A DNA stretch of 64,000 nt from DAOUKH01 sp964291475 (lineage in GTDB: Bacteria; Chloroflexota; Dehalococcoidia; SHYB01), in the NCBI GenBank assembly GCA_964291475.2, contig OZ220072.1, positions 60,078-124,077 of the forward strand. The letters run 5' to 3'. The position numbers and the translations under genes are program-made. Each line of letters opens with the position of its first letter. Positions within the stretch are counted from its first letter, which is position 1. Below, piece after piece: positions 51,691-61,279 of the stretch. The notes below the pieces were generated by a model. The model did no database searches. It saw nothing but the letters and a program-made list of their open reading frames with translations, and was not told the origin of the DNA.

Positions 51691-52783
51691 ATGTACAAGG
51701 GCTACCGGGTCATCGACGCGGACTCCCATTACCACCGCATCCCCGACCTGCGCGACGACTACATCGACCCCGAGTTCCGCGACCGCCTCCCCGAGACGCG
51801 CCCCGACGGCGTCACCATGGTCGACAACCGGGGTATGTCGACGGTGCAGTGGAAGCGCATGGACTATCTCAACGAGATGTGGGACACCGAGTACGGCGCC
51901 TACGCCGAGCGCGGCTTCGACCCCAAGTCGTATCTCATGGCGATGGAGGACCAGGGCGTCGACAAGATGGCGCTCTTCGGCGTGCCCACCGTCGGCGCGT
52001 GGGGGCTCGACCCCGCTGTAGCCGACGCGATGGTGCGGGGTTTCAACCGCTGGGTCGCCGACTTCGTGGCCGACACCGAAGGCCGGGTGATCCCGATCGG
52101 CCAGATCGATCTGCGCAACGTGGACGCGGCCATCCGCGAGGTTGAGCGCTGCGTGAAGGAGTACGGTTTCAAGGGCTTCTTCACGAACACGCAGCCGCCG
52201 ATCCCTGGGGTCACGCTCGACAAGCCGTACTACGACCCGCTCTGGTCGACCTTCGAAGATCTCGACGTGCCGCTCTGCCTGCACAACGTCGCGGGGGCCG
52301 GACACGGGCAGATCGGGCAGGACCGGTTCGGCGATTGGGCCGCGCCGCGCGTGGCCTTCACCTTCCCCGTCGAGATGCAGGTGGCGTTCTTTCAGGTGCT
52401 GCTCGGCGGGATGTGCGAGCGCCCACCCCAACCTGCGCATCGTCGGCCTGGAATCGGGGGCGGGCTGGCTACCCTATCTCCTCTGGTACTACGACGAGCT
52501 TTACGAGCGCTACCACGACTGCGACCTGCCGCCGATGAAGCTGAAGCCGAGCGAGTATTTCAAGCGCCAGTGCTTCCTCTCCGCCGAACTCGAGGAGCCG
52601 ACGCTCAAGTACGTCGTCGACTACATCGGCGCGGACAACATCGTCACCGCCTGCGACTTCCCTCATCCGGAGGGGCCGTACCCCGACGGCGTCCGCCACT
52701 TCGTCGACCGCAACGGCATCGACGCCGAAGCGAAGCGCAAGATTCTCTGCGACAACGGCCAGCGCCTCTACGGCGTGACGTAA
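51691..52783 (+). pseudogene. amidohydrolase-2 family protein, interrupted by a +1 frameshift
   Basis: The start (YKGYRVIDADSHYHRIPDL) and first 240 residues are normal. Near 52423 an extra C in GCGAGCGCCCACC shifts the frame; removing it gives ERHPNLRIVGLESGAGWLPY and continues to the aspartate motif TACDFPHPEGPYPDG, stopping at 52783 with about 363 residues. As written, the frame instead runs on into the aldo/keto reductase, creating a false fusion. It may be a sequencing error. AAGGAGGG precedes the ATG. Confidence 0.8.
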
Positions 52784-52803
52784 CCGGCCCCGAGGTACCG
52801 ATC

Positions 52804-53799
52804 ATGGAATACCGACCCTTTGGACAGACCGGCCTTGACGTCTCCGTGCTCGGATTCGGGTGCTGGGAGATGGGCGGCGGCTACGGCGACATCGAGACGG
52901 CCGAGGTCGCAGCGGCGGTCAACCGCGCCATCGACGTGGGGGTCAACTGCTTCGACACCGCGCCGGCCTACGGGCGGGGGCAGTCGGAGCGGTTCCTCGG
53001 CCAGGCGCTGGGAGCACGGCGCAAGGACGTGCTGGTGGTCACCAAGTGCGGGGTCGGCTACCGCGACCGGCCCAAGTTCCGAGACAGCCGCCCCGAGGCG
53101 ATCTTCGCCTCCATCGACCAGAGCCTCATCGATTTAGGCACCGACTACGTCGACGTGCTGCTGATTCACTGGCCCGACGTCGCCACGCCGTTCGAGGAGA
53201 CGATGGGCGCGCTCGACGAGGTGGTGCGGCAGGGGAAGGCGCGGTTCGTCGGCGTCTCCAACTTCACTCGGCAGCAGATGGAGCGGTGCATGGAGACGCG
53301 GCGCATCGACGTGGTGCAGTGCGGCTACAACATGTTCGACCGCCGCATGGACAAGGAGATCCTGCCGTTCTGCCTCGAAAACGGCATCGGCGTCATGGTC
53401 TACGGGCCGCTGGCCTTCGGGATGCTCACCGGCGCCTTCAGCCGCCAGACTACGTTCAAGCCGGGCGAGGACTGGCGCGCCAACGAGAACATGCTGCCCG
53501 CGCTCTTCCTCCGCATGTTCGGCGAGGAGAACTTCCCGAAGAACGTCGCCGCCGCCGAAGACCTCGGCCCCATTGCCGGCGAGCGGGACAAGCGGCTGCC
53601 CCACCTGGCGCTGCGCTGGGTGCTGACGCATCCCGCTGTGAGCGTGGCGCTGGCGGGGACGCGCAACGCGGGCGAGGTCGAGGACAACCTCGGGGCGCTC
53701 GACTGGTCGATCGGCGAGGCGGAGAAGACGCGGATCGACGGCGTCTTCGCGCAGCACGGCATCGACACGTCGCCCAACCTCTGGATCGACAGCGAGTAG
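52804..53799 (+). CDS. aldo/keto reductase
   Basis: 331 residues. The catalytic tetrad is visible: Asp and Tyr in CFDTAPAYGRGQSE, Lys in VVTKCGVG, His in LLIHWPDV. The C-terminal NADP-binding pattern VALAGTRNAGEVEDNLGAL is typical. It reduces a carbonyl to an alcohol with NADPH, or the reverse. The ATG at 52804 lies 20 bases after the intended amidohydrolase stop, so the two are co-transcribed. It converges on the quinone-oxidoreductase-like gene at 53803. Confidence 0.9.
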   Translation: MEYRPFGQTGLDVSVLGFGCWEMGGGYGDIETAEVAAAVNRAIDVGVNCFDTAPAYGRGQSERFLGQALGARRKDVLVVTKCGVGYRDRPKFRDSRPEAIFASIDQSLIDLGTDYVDVLLIHWPDVATPFEETMGALDEVVRQGKARFVGVSNFTRQQMERCMETRRIDVVQCGYNMFDRRMDKEILPFCLENGIGVMVYGPLAFGMLTGAFSRQTTFKPGEDWRANENMLPALFLRMFGEENFPKNVAAAEDLGPIAGERDKRLPHLALRWVLTHPAVSVALAGTRNAGEVEDNLGALDWSIGEAEKTRIDGVFAQHGIDTSPNLWIDSE

Positions 53800-53802
53800 G
53801 GG

Positions 53803-54810
<1,008 letters not shown>

Positions 54811-54847
54811 GGCAGCTCCTCCGCCGGTCATCTCGGTGTGGGCAACC

Positions 54848-55726
54848 TCACCCCGCGCTATTGTCTTCCACAAATTGTTGCACATCGTCTCCAGGAGACA
54901 GGCCGCCCAGTAGGCGTAGGCACACAGTCGTGATGGCGCGTAGTTTTTTCAGGCAACTCTGGAAGCCCTCATCTCTGATGGAGACAAAGGCTCTGCCATC
55001 ATGCACGATCCTCTTGCGTTCGCCATATATGCGCCCAACAGCGAGTTTCTCTTCAATGTCTCGCACGTCGAGATCAGGGCAAACTCGCTCTTGAAGGACC
55101 TTCTTGATGTTCTTGACGATGGTGCTTTGGCCTTTTCCCGGATAGATTTCCAGCACCGTCCACCAGAACAAGTATTTGTCTACCTCGTTTATTGCTTCAT
55201 GTCCTCGGCGGAACCACCTAGACGCCAACTGAAGTCGTTGCCGCCTTTCCAAATCAAGTTGTTGTATGAAGGAAAAGTCCCTTGTGAAGGCATCGGCCAC
55301 TTCCTGAGAAGTAACGGCAGGTGCGACCGTTAGGGTCATGGGACCGTCAAACCGCATCAAGAAGCTGTTTGGGGTGTTTACGAGGCCTTCAAATAGTTTC
55401 TCATCGAGCACGTGTGAGTACTGCAGCGTCACTAAGCTCGCGACCTCGGCCACGCCAAGCGCTAAGCTCTCGTTGGACTCCGAGGTAGGTCCTGTCATCG
55501 TCTCGATGAGAACGTAGGAGCCTTTCGGCAAAGCCACCTGGCGCTCACTAAGGGTAACGGCAACACGTCCTGGCCCGAAGAACTTCGCTGGTACTGAGTA
55601 GGAAAAGGACAAAGGGCCAGGAGTGAACGTCAACGCGACCTCGGCTTCACGAACCGTAAAGGCGGTGTCGGGAGGCGAAATGGCCGTGCTATAGACCGTC
55701 CTATAGGGCACGATGGTTGACTCCAT
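54848..55726 (-). CDS. HEPN-domain-like protein, lower GC, candidate defence/RNase
   Basis: 292 residues from ATG 55726. The N-terminal half is beta-rich with no match I know. The C-terminal half is helical and ends in an HEPN-like region: FWWTVLEIYPGKGQS, then RIYGERKRIVHDG, where R-K-R-I-V-H fits the Rx4-6H ribonuclease signature and 'Y-G-x-R-x-x-I-V-H-x-G' resembles ApeA-type and related HEPN proteins. The DNA is clearly poorer in GC than either neighbour. It looks like an isolated acquired gene. A true function is unknown. Confidence 0.55.
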   Translation of the reverse strand: MESTIVPYRTVYSTAISPPDTAFTVREAEVALTFTPGPLSFSYSVPAKFFGPGRVAVTLSERQVALPKGSYVLIETMTGPTSESNESLALGVAEVASLVTLQYSHVLDEKLFEGLVNTPNSFLMRFDGPMTLTVAPAVTSQEVADAFTRDFSFIQQLDLERRQRLQLASRWFRRGHEAINEVDKYLFWWTVLEIYPGKGQSTIVKNIKKVLQERVCPDLDVRDIEEKLAVGRIYGERKRIVHDGRAFVSIRDEGFQSCLKKLRAITTVCLRLLGGLSPGDDVQQFVEDNSAG

Positions 55727-55761
55727 GGAATCGACTCCAGGCTCCCTAGGTGCGCCGGCGG

Positions 55762-57069
55762 CTAACGCACCTCCGGCACGTAGTCCATGCCGATGTGCTT
55801 TTCGGCTTCGAGGCGGCGGTAGTCGGAGGGGGAGACGCCGAGGAGCTCGCGGTAGACGTAGGGGTTGTGCTCGCCGAGCAGGGGCGGCGGCGTGTCGAAG
55901 CGCAGCGGCGTCTTGGAGAGCTTGAAGGTGTGGCCGGGGTAGCGGTGGGTGCCGCAGTCGTCCTGCGTCTTCTCGTGGAAGAAGCCGCGGTCGGCGAGGT
56001 GGGGGTCGTCGTAGAGGTCGGCCTCGTTGGCGACCATCGAGGCGGGGACGTCGTGGGCCTGGAGCTCGCTCATGGCGGCGCGGGAGTCGCGCTGCGACGT
56101 CCAGATCCCGATGATCTCGTCGAGCGCGTCGTGGTTGGCCTGCCGGGCGGCGGCATCCTCGAACCGGGGGTCCTCGATGAGGTCGGCGCGGCCGATGGCC
56201 TGGCAGAGGCCGTCCCACTCTTTGTCGGAGCCGACGCTGAGCGCGACCCAACGGTCCTCACCGGCGCAGGGGTAGGCGTTCTGGGGGGCGCGGACCGGGT
56301 CGCGGTTGCCGAGGGTGGTCTGAGCGCGCCCGTTCATGGCGGCGTCCATGAGGGGCGCGCCGATCATGGTCATCAGGTGTTCGACCTGGGAGACTTCGAC
56401 GAAGCGCCCCACGCCGGTGGCGTCGCGCTCGTAGAGCGCCATGAGCGCGGCGTAGGCCGCGGCCATGCCGCTGGTGGTGTCCATGTGGTTGCTGTTGCCG
56501 CTGGTGGTGACGTCGCTGTCGTCGTAGCCCCGGAGCGACAGGAGGCCGGCGATGGCCTCGCCGTTGGGGCCGAAGCCCATGTAGTCGTGGTAGGGGCCGC
56601 TCAGCCCGTGGATCGGCATGGTGACGTAGACCATCGCCGGGTTGATGCGGTGCACCGTCTCCCAATCGAGGCCGAAGCGCTCCAGCAGGCCGACGGTGTT
56701 GTTCTCCAAGAGGACGTCGCAGACCTTCACGAGGTCTTGGACGATCTCGACGCCCTCGGGGCGTGTCATGTCCACGGTCATGGATTTCTTGTTGCGTCCC
56801 AGCCCGTTGAACATGCCGTGCTTGTTCCAGGGCCGTGTGCCGGGATCTTGGCCGGCATACATGCCGCCGAGATAGCCGAGGCTGAGCACTTCTTCTTTGG
56901 TCTTGGGCCAGGGGACGAAGCCCCGCGTGTTGGTGATGTGGTGCTGGAGGGACTCGACGCGAATGATCTCCGCGCCGAGGTCGCCGAGGTGGGTCACCGC
57001 GTACGGCCCCGCCCAGATGAGGGTCAGGTCGAGGACACGGATGTGGGAGAGGGGCAGGGTCGTGCTCAT
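55762..57069 (-). CDS. CaiB/BaiF class III CoA-transferase, B-type (catalytic Asp present)
   Basis: 435 residues. ATG overlaps the A-type stop (ATGA). IRVLDLTLIWAGPYAVTHLG, ENNTVGLLERFGLDWETV, catalytic aspartate in SNHMDTTSG, B-type block GNRDPVRAPQNAYPC, and WVALSVGSDKEW. The first 80 residues contain an insertion (HITNTRGFVPWPKTKEEV) not seen in the other B-type proteins, perhaps altering the substrate pocket. Last gene of the operon NifU-like, selenoprotein, A-type, B-type. Confidence 0.88.
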   Translation of the reverse strand: MSTTLPLSHIRVLDLTLIWAGPYAVTHLGDLGAEIIRVESLQHHITNTRGFVPWPKTKEEVLSLGYLGGMYAGQDPGTRPWNKHGMFNGLGRNKKSMTVDMTRPEGVEIVQDLVKVCDVLLENNTVGLLERFGLDWETVHRINPAMVYVTMPIHGLSGPYHDYMGFGPNGEAIAGLLSLRGYDDSDVTTSGNSNHMDTTSGMAAAYAALMALYERDATGVGRFVEVSQVEHLMTMIGAPLMDAAMNGRAQTTLGNRDPVRAPQNAYPCAGEDRWVALSVGSDKEWDGLCQAIGRADLIEDPRFEDAAARQANHDALDEIIGIWTSQRDSRAAMSELQAHDVPASMVANEADLYDDPHLADRGFFHEKTQDDCGTHRYPGHTFKLSKTPLRFDTPPPLLGEHNPYVYRELLGVSPSDYRRLEAEKHIGMDYVPEVR

Positions 57070-58277
57070 ACGACCCCTGCCGAGCGGAGCTGCCCGATCT
57101 CGAGCTTGGTCATGCCGAGCCGCCCCGAGTAGATATCCTCGTTGTGCTCGCCGAGGAGAGGCGCGGTGCGCTTGAGCTCGAAGCCGTCGCCGTCGAGGAA
57201 GAGGGAGGCGCCGGGGTAGGGGAGGCGACCGGCCTTGGCGTGGTCCGCCCCGACGAAGTAGCCCCGCGCCTTCAGGTGCCGGTCGTTGAGCGCATCCACC
57301 GTCGAGTTGATCGCCGTGCCCGCGATGCGATGCTCCTGCGACTGCTCCATCGCCTCCTGCTTGCCGTTCTCGCCGAGCCAGGTGAAGAGGTAGAGGTCGA
57401 GCTCGTCCTTGATTTCGGGCCGAGAGAAGACCATCGGGTCCTGGAAGCGGGGATCGTCCTTGAGCTCGGGCTTGCCGAGCAGGTCGACGTACCGCGTCCA
57501 GCGCGCGGGCGGGGCCACGGTGAGGCAGACGTAGCCGTCGGCGCAGGGATAGAAGCCGACGGGGAGGGCGGCGGGGAGCATGACGTCGCGGATGGCCATC
57601 TCGCCGGTGTACTGATAGCCGATGAGCGCCGTCATGCGGCGGTCGGCGCTGCCGACGGAGACCTCGGCGATGGCGAGGTCGATGGCCTGGCCCTCTCCGG
57701 TGCGGCGCTGGTGCATCGCCGCCGCGGTGATCGCCGTCGCGGCCCCGGAGCCGGCCTGCCCCTGCATCAGCAGGTCGGCGGTCTTCAGCGGCGGACTCTC
57801 CATCTGCCCGCTCCCGTTCATCTGACCGGAGAAGGCGTACATCGTCATGTCGACGGCCTTCCAATCGCGGTAGGGGCCGGTCTGGCCGAAGTTGCTGATC
57901 GAGCAGAGCACGACGCCGGGGTTGACCGCGGCGAGGTCGTCGTAGGTGAAGCCGTGGCGCTCCTTCACCCCTGGGGAGAAGTTCTCGACGACGACGTCGG
58001 CATCGCGGACGAGGTCGTAGAGGATGGCCCGGCCGGTGTCGGTGGTGAAGTCGAGCGTGATCGACTTCTTGTTGGTGTTCAGATGGAGGAAGAGGCCCGA
58101 CTTCTCGCGGTGAGGGATGTCGCCGGGGAAGGGGCCGTAGGCGCGGGCGGGGTCGCCGGCGCCGGGGCGCTCGACCTTGAGCACGTCGGCGCCGTAGTCG
58201 GCGAGCATCTTGGTGCAGTAGGGCCCGGCGACGTACCAGGAGAGGTCGAGGACGCTGAGACCCGCGAGTGGCTGCAC
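57066..58277 (-). CDS. CaiB/BaiF class III CoA-transferase, A-type (no catalytic Asp)
   Basis: 403 residues, GTG start at 58277 with AAGGAAG upstream. N-terminal block VERPGAGDPARAYGPFPGD, then NTNKKSITLDF, ENFSPGVKERHGFTYDDL and GFYPCADGYVCLTV. The catalytic position lies in LLMQGQAG, a glutamine, so it fits the A-type rule. It starts 24 bases after the selenoprotein stop, on the same strand, implying that CoA-transfer and the selenoprotein belong to one pathway. Confidence 0.87.
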   Translation of the reverse strand: MQPLAGLSVLDLSWYVAGPYCTKMLADYGADVLKVERPGAGDPARAYGPFPGDIPHREKSGLFLHLNTNKKSITLDFTTDTGRAILYDLVRDADVVVENFSPGVKERHGFTYDDLAAVNPGVVLCSISNFGQTGPYRDWKAVDMTMYAFSGQMNGSGQMESPPLKTADLLMQGQAGSGAATAITAAAMHQRRTGEGQAIDLAIAEVSVGSADRRMTALIGYQYTGEMAIRDVMLPAALPVGFYPCADGYVCLTVAPPARWTRYVDLLGKPELKDDPRFQDPMVFSRPEIKDELDLYLFTWLGENGKQEAMEQSQEHRIAGTAINSTVDALNDRHLKARGYFVGADHAKAGRLPYPGASLFLDGDGFELKRTAPLLGEHNEDIYSGRLGMTKLEIGQLRSAGVV

Positions 58278-58301
58278 CGCGACCGCTTCCTTGCCCCGGC
58301 C

Positions 58302-60008
58302 CTAGACGTCCCGGACGGGACGCGTGATCGAGAGCGTGCCGCCGTAGTGATAGAGGCTGCGCCCGGCGTCGGCGCCCACGACGAAGATGTCGAAGGCGTC
58401 GGGGCTGCGAAAGAGGGAGACCTCCGTGTCGGGCGTGTCCCACAGCCACTGGAGGTGGGGGTGCGCGACGGCGAAGCCCTGCTTCGGCTTGTTGAGCATG
58501 AGCTTGTGGAAGCTCATCCGGGACCCGTCGAAGAGGGCCTGCTTGACGTCGTTGAGCGACCAGCCGGCGTCGTTGAAGGCCTTCGCATGGTCGGGGCAGA
58601 GCAGGATGAGGTTGTGCGAGTCGCCGTGGAATGGGCCGGGGCCGCCCTTGTCCGGGCTGCTGATGAGCCAGTAGCCGCTGCAGACCTGCGCCGCGTTGTT
58701 GATGGCGGTGCAGAAGGTCTCGACGAGCAGGTCGGGGTCGTGGTTCTGGAAGTCGAAGAGCTCGCAGACGCCGTAGGGCGCGTTGACGGTGACGGTGGAC
58801 TGCCCCTCGGCGTAGCCCTTCTCCACGCGGTAGGGGCGCCAGGGGTTGGCCGCCTCGTTCTCGGCGACGCAGGCGCTGAACTTCATGGCGCTGCCGATGG
58901 TGTCCATGTCGCTGACGCCGGGATAGGAGAGGCCGACGTTCATCATGATGAGGCGCAGGCTGCGTCCGATGGCGACGTTGACGCTGGAGACCGAGCCCGG
59001 CCCCAGTGCGCAGACGCCGCTGTTCATGCCGATCCGGTCGGCGATGGGGCCGCTGACCATCACGATGGGGGCCTGGGGGCCGGTGGACATGGCGAAGGTG
59101 CGGAGGCCGATGGCGGGATCGAGGATGCACTCGGCCATGGCGAGCACGACGGGCATGGCGTCGGGCTTGCAGCCGGCCATCACGGCGTTGGTGGCGATCT
59201 TCTCGACCGTGCCGATGCCGAAGCCCGGCTCGAAGATGCCGACGACCTCGTCGGCGGGGCGGCCCGACGCGGCCACGAACGCGGCGACCTTCTCCGGCGT
59301 CGGGGCGACCAGCGGCATCCCGTCGCTCCAGCCGGCGTCGATGAAGGCCGCGTTCATTGCGTCCCACGCGCCGAGCAGGTCGTCGGCCTCGTAGGTCATC
59401 TCACGGCCGGTGAACTCGGTGATGTGTTCGAAGGAGGGCGCGGCGGCGATGGGCTCGGGGTCCTTGGTCAGCGCCTCGACCACGGCCGGCATGGAGCCGT
59501 CGACCATCTTGCGGATCAGGCCGGCGTCTTCGTTGGTGAAGGGGTGCGGCGCCTCGGCGATGCGCAGCTCGGGCACGCCGAAGACGTTGGCGCTCCAGTG
59601 GGCGTCCTCGACGAAGCGCTTCGCCGTCCAGGCCACGGTGGGGACGCCCCGTCGTTCCAGCTCGGCCATATCACGTATGAGCCAGGAGGTGCAGCTGCCT
59701 CAGTCGGCGGTGGTGCCGACGGCGGCGTCGACGCGGGACGCGGTGTCGTCGAGGAGATCGGCGGAGGCGCGGCGCATGTGGGTGCCCTGGTCGCCGAAGA
59801 CGTCGATGAACGCCGCCGTGGGGTAGAGGCGCTCCAGTTGCTCCCGCGTACGGGCCAAGGCGACCTCGCCGCCGGCCTTCGCGTTCCAGTAGAGCGCCAC
59901 GCGCTTGCCGTCGAGGGTGGCCGGCCGCTTGGCGGGGTTGAACCGCTCCGCCGCGAGGGTGCTGGCCTGCGCTTCGGCCACGGGGTTGACGATGGTCAGC
60001 TTAGCCAT
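58302..60008 (-). CDS. UGSC-family selenoprotein with in-frame TGA (Sec)
   Basis: One 568-residue gene read through TGA at 59702-59700, Sec103. Around it the frame gives GTTAD-U-G-S-C-TSWLIRDM, the U-G-S-C motif that names this family (known from marine metagenomes as a redox protein with a Sec or Cys form). The first 102 residues (KRVALYWNAKAGGEVALART, DVFGDQGTHMRRASADL) and the long C-terminal domain (AMAECILDPAIGLRTFAMSTG, VNVAIGRSLRLIMMNVG) belong together; without readthrough the second part would start at an ATG inside the SECIS hairpin. Function unknown. The selC/selB machinery is not in the window. Confidence 0.85.
59664..59683 (-). promoter_or_regulatory. bacterial SECIS-like hairpin for Sec insertion
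   Basis: GGC-U-CAUA-CGUGA-UAUGGCC begins 17 bases after the UGA: a 7-bp stem with one bulged U (59680) and a 5-base apical loop containing G-U, starting 25 bases after the UGA. The G and U lie 6 and 7 bases past the bulged U, the same spacing as in the E. coli fdhF element. The loop distance is within the known bacterial range. Confidence 0.7.
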
Positions 60009-60249
60009 TGCCCGGCGCGGCCTCCAGTTTCACCTCGGTGATGGCGGGGTCTTGGCGCTCCAGCGCCTCCTGCATGAGCGCGCGGAGGTCGTCCGGCTCG
60101 AGGACGCAGTCTTGGCACTCCTCGTTGACGCCGGGCCGGTAGCGAACCGTCAGGGTGGCGCCTTCGACGGAGACCAGCTCGACGGCGCCGCCGTCGGGCT
60201 CGACCATCCGGCTGAAGTGCCGGACCACCAGCTCGGCTCCCTTGGACAT
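60001..60249 (-). CDS. NifU-like domain protein
   Basis: 82 residues; GGGAGG before the ATG. The pattern DGGAVELVSVEGATLTVRYR, then CQDCVLEPDDLRALM and DPAITEVKLE, matches the C-terminal NifU/Nfu domain with its C-x-x-C pair (here CQDC). Nfu domains hold or pass on an iron-sulfur cluster. It overlaps the selenoprotein start by eight bases, so the two are made together. It may service a metal or redox site in the selenoprotein. Confidence 0.65.
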   Translation of the reverse strand: MSKGAELVVRHFSRMVEPDGGAVELVSVEGATLTVRYRPGVNEECQDCVLEPDDLRALMQEALERQDPAITEVKLEAAPGNG

Positions 60250-60296
60250 GCCGACCTCCCGGCGCCTCGAACCCCAAGTGGTGCGAGGCCGACGCC

Positions 60297-60302
60297 ATTA
60301 TA
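60297..60302 (-). promoter_or_regulatory. candidate -10 box for the selenoprotein operon
   Basis: A perfect TATAAT on the minus strand, 48 bases before the start of the NifU-like gene. No good -35 box at the usual distance. It sits back to back with the rightward promoter at 60329. Confidence 0.4.
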
Positions 60303-60328
60303 CGGATAGGCCCCCGCTCCGCCAGCGC

Positions 60329-60357
60329 TTGACCCGCATCGGCCCGCTTCCTACACT
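60329..60357 (+). promoter_or_regulatory. candidate sigma-70-like promoter of the SDR operon
   Basis: TTGACC (60329-60334), 17-base spacer, TACACT (60352-60357), then the ATG at 60388. Both boxes are close to consensus and the leader would be about 25 bases. Confidence 0.55.
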
Positions 60358-60387
60358 CGCCGGGCGCCGCGGCGCTTGGGGGGACGG

Positions 60388-61263
60388 ATGGGCGTACTCG
60401 AAGAGAAGCGAATCGTCGTGACGGGCTCGGGGCAGGGCTTGGGCCGGGCCTACGCCATGGCGATGGCGCGCGAGGGCGCGAAGCTGGTGATCAACGACTT
60501 CGAGGCCGACGCCGCCGAGCAGACCGTCGCCGACATCGCCGCCGAGGGCGGGGCCGCCGTGATCAATACCGACGACGTCTCGGACTACCGGGCGGCGAAG
60601 CGCATCGTCGAGACTTGCGTCGAGGCTTACGGCGGTATCGACACGCTGGTGAACAACGCCGGTGTCGGCTACGTGCGGCAGATCTTCGAGTCGACCGAAG
60701 CGGACTTCGACCACATCATCGGCATCAACCTAAAGGGCACGTTCAACTGCGCCCGCCACGCCGTCGACCGGATGATCGAGCAGGGTCGCGGGGTGATCAT
60801 CAACGTGTCGTCGGGTGCCGCCGGCGGGGTGCAGGGGCGGTCGTTCTACTCGGCGACCAAGGGCGGGGTCTCGGCCTTCACCTACAGCTGGGCGCTGGAG
60901 CTGGCGCAGCACAACATCCGGGTCAACGCCATCGCGCCGTACGCCCGTACCCGGCGCACGGTGGGGACGTTCACGGCGATGGCGGGCAACCTCGACGCGC
61001 TGCCCAAGCCGGACGACATTGCGCCCATCGCGGTCTTCCTGGCCAGCGACGATGCGGCCTACGTCAACGGACAGGTCGTCGGGCTCGCCGGCGAGACGCT
61101 GAGCATTCACTCGCACCCGCGGTCGATTCGGCCCATCGTCCAGAAGGGCGGGTGGACGGCCGAGGAGATACGCGACGCCTTCGAGCAGCACCTGAAGCCG
61201 CACCTCGAACCCGTCGGGGGCGTGGCCGGCGGCTACCGCTACTACGACGGCGTCGGCGTCTGA
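60388..61263 (+). CDS. short-chain dehydrogenase/reductase (SDR)
   Basis: 291 residues. Cofactor motif TGSGQGLG, then NDFEAD at the end of the second strand (acidic, suggesting NAD), NNAG, and the catalytic YSATK. It has a C-terminal extension (EEIRDAFEQHLKPHLEPVGG) seen in multifunctional beta-oxidation SDRs of the HSD17B4 type. It probably oxidises a 3-hydroxyacyl-CoA or an alcohol in the same pathway as the enoyl-CoA hydratase that follows 16 bases later. Confidence 0.88.
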   Translation: MGVLEEKRIVVTGSGQGLGRAYAMAMAREGAKLVINDFEADAAEQTVADIAAEGGAAVINTDDVSDYRAAKRIVETCVEAYGGIDTLVNNAGVGYVRQIFESTEADFDHIIGINLKGTFNCARHAVDRMIEQGRGVIINVSSGAAGGVQGRSFYSATKGGVSAFTYSWALELAQHNIRVNAIAPYARTRRTVGTFTAMAGNLDALPKPDDIAPIAVFLASDDAAYVNGQVVGLAGETLSIHSHPRSIRPIVQKGGWTAEEIRDAFEQHLKPHLEPVGGVAGGYRYYDGVGV

Positions 61264-61279
61264 CGAAGGAGCAGGGACG

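Noticed and set aside
51691..53799. A novel amidohydrolase-aldo/keto reductase fusion
   Set aside because: The join is produced by one extra base; between the two parts the frame gives Arg-rich nonsense while another frame gives the proper amidohydrolase end.
55762..59367. A 1201-codon open frame on the minus strand
   Set aside because: Only the last 435 codons are a protein (the B-type CoA-transferase). The rest is Arg/Pro/His-rich shadow of the A-type gene and selenoprotein in another frame.
60388..61263. SDR start at the upstream TTG (60376)
   Set aside because: The ATG at 60388 begins the conserved sequence and the purine-rich site lies between the two.
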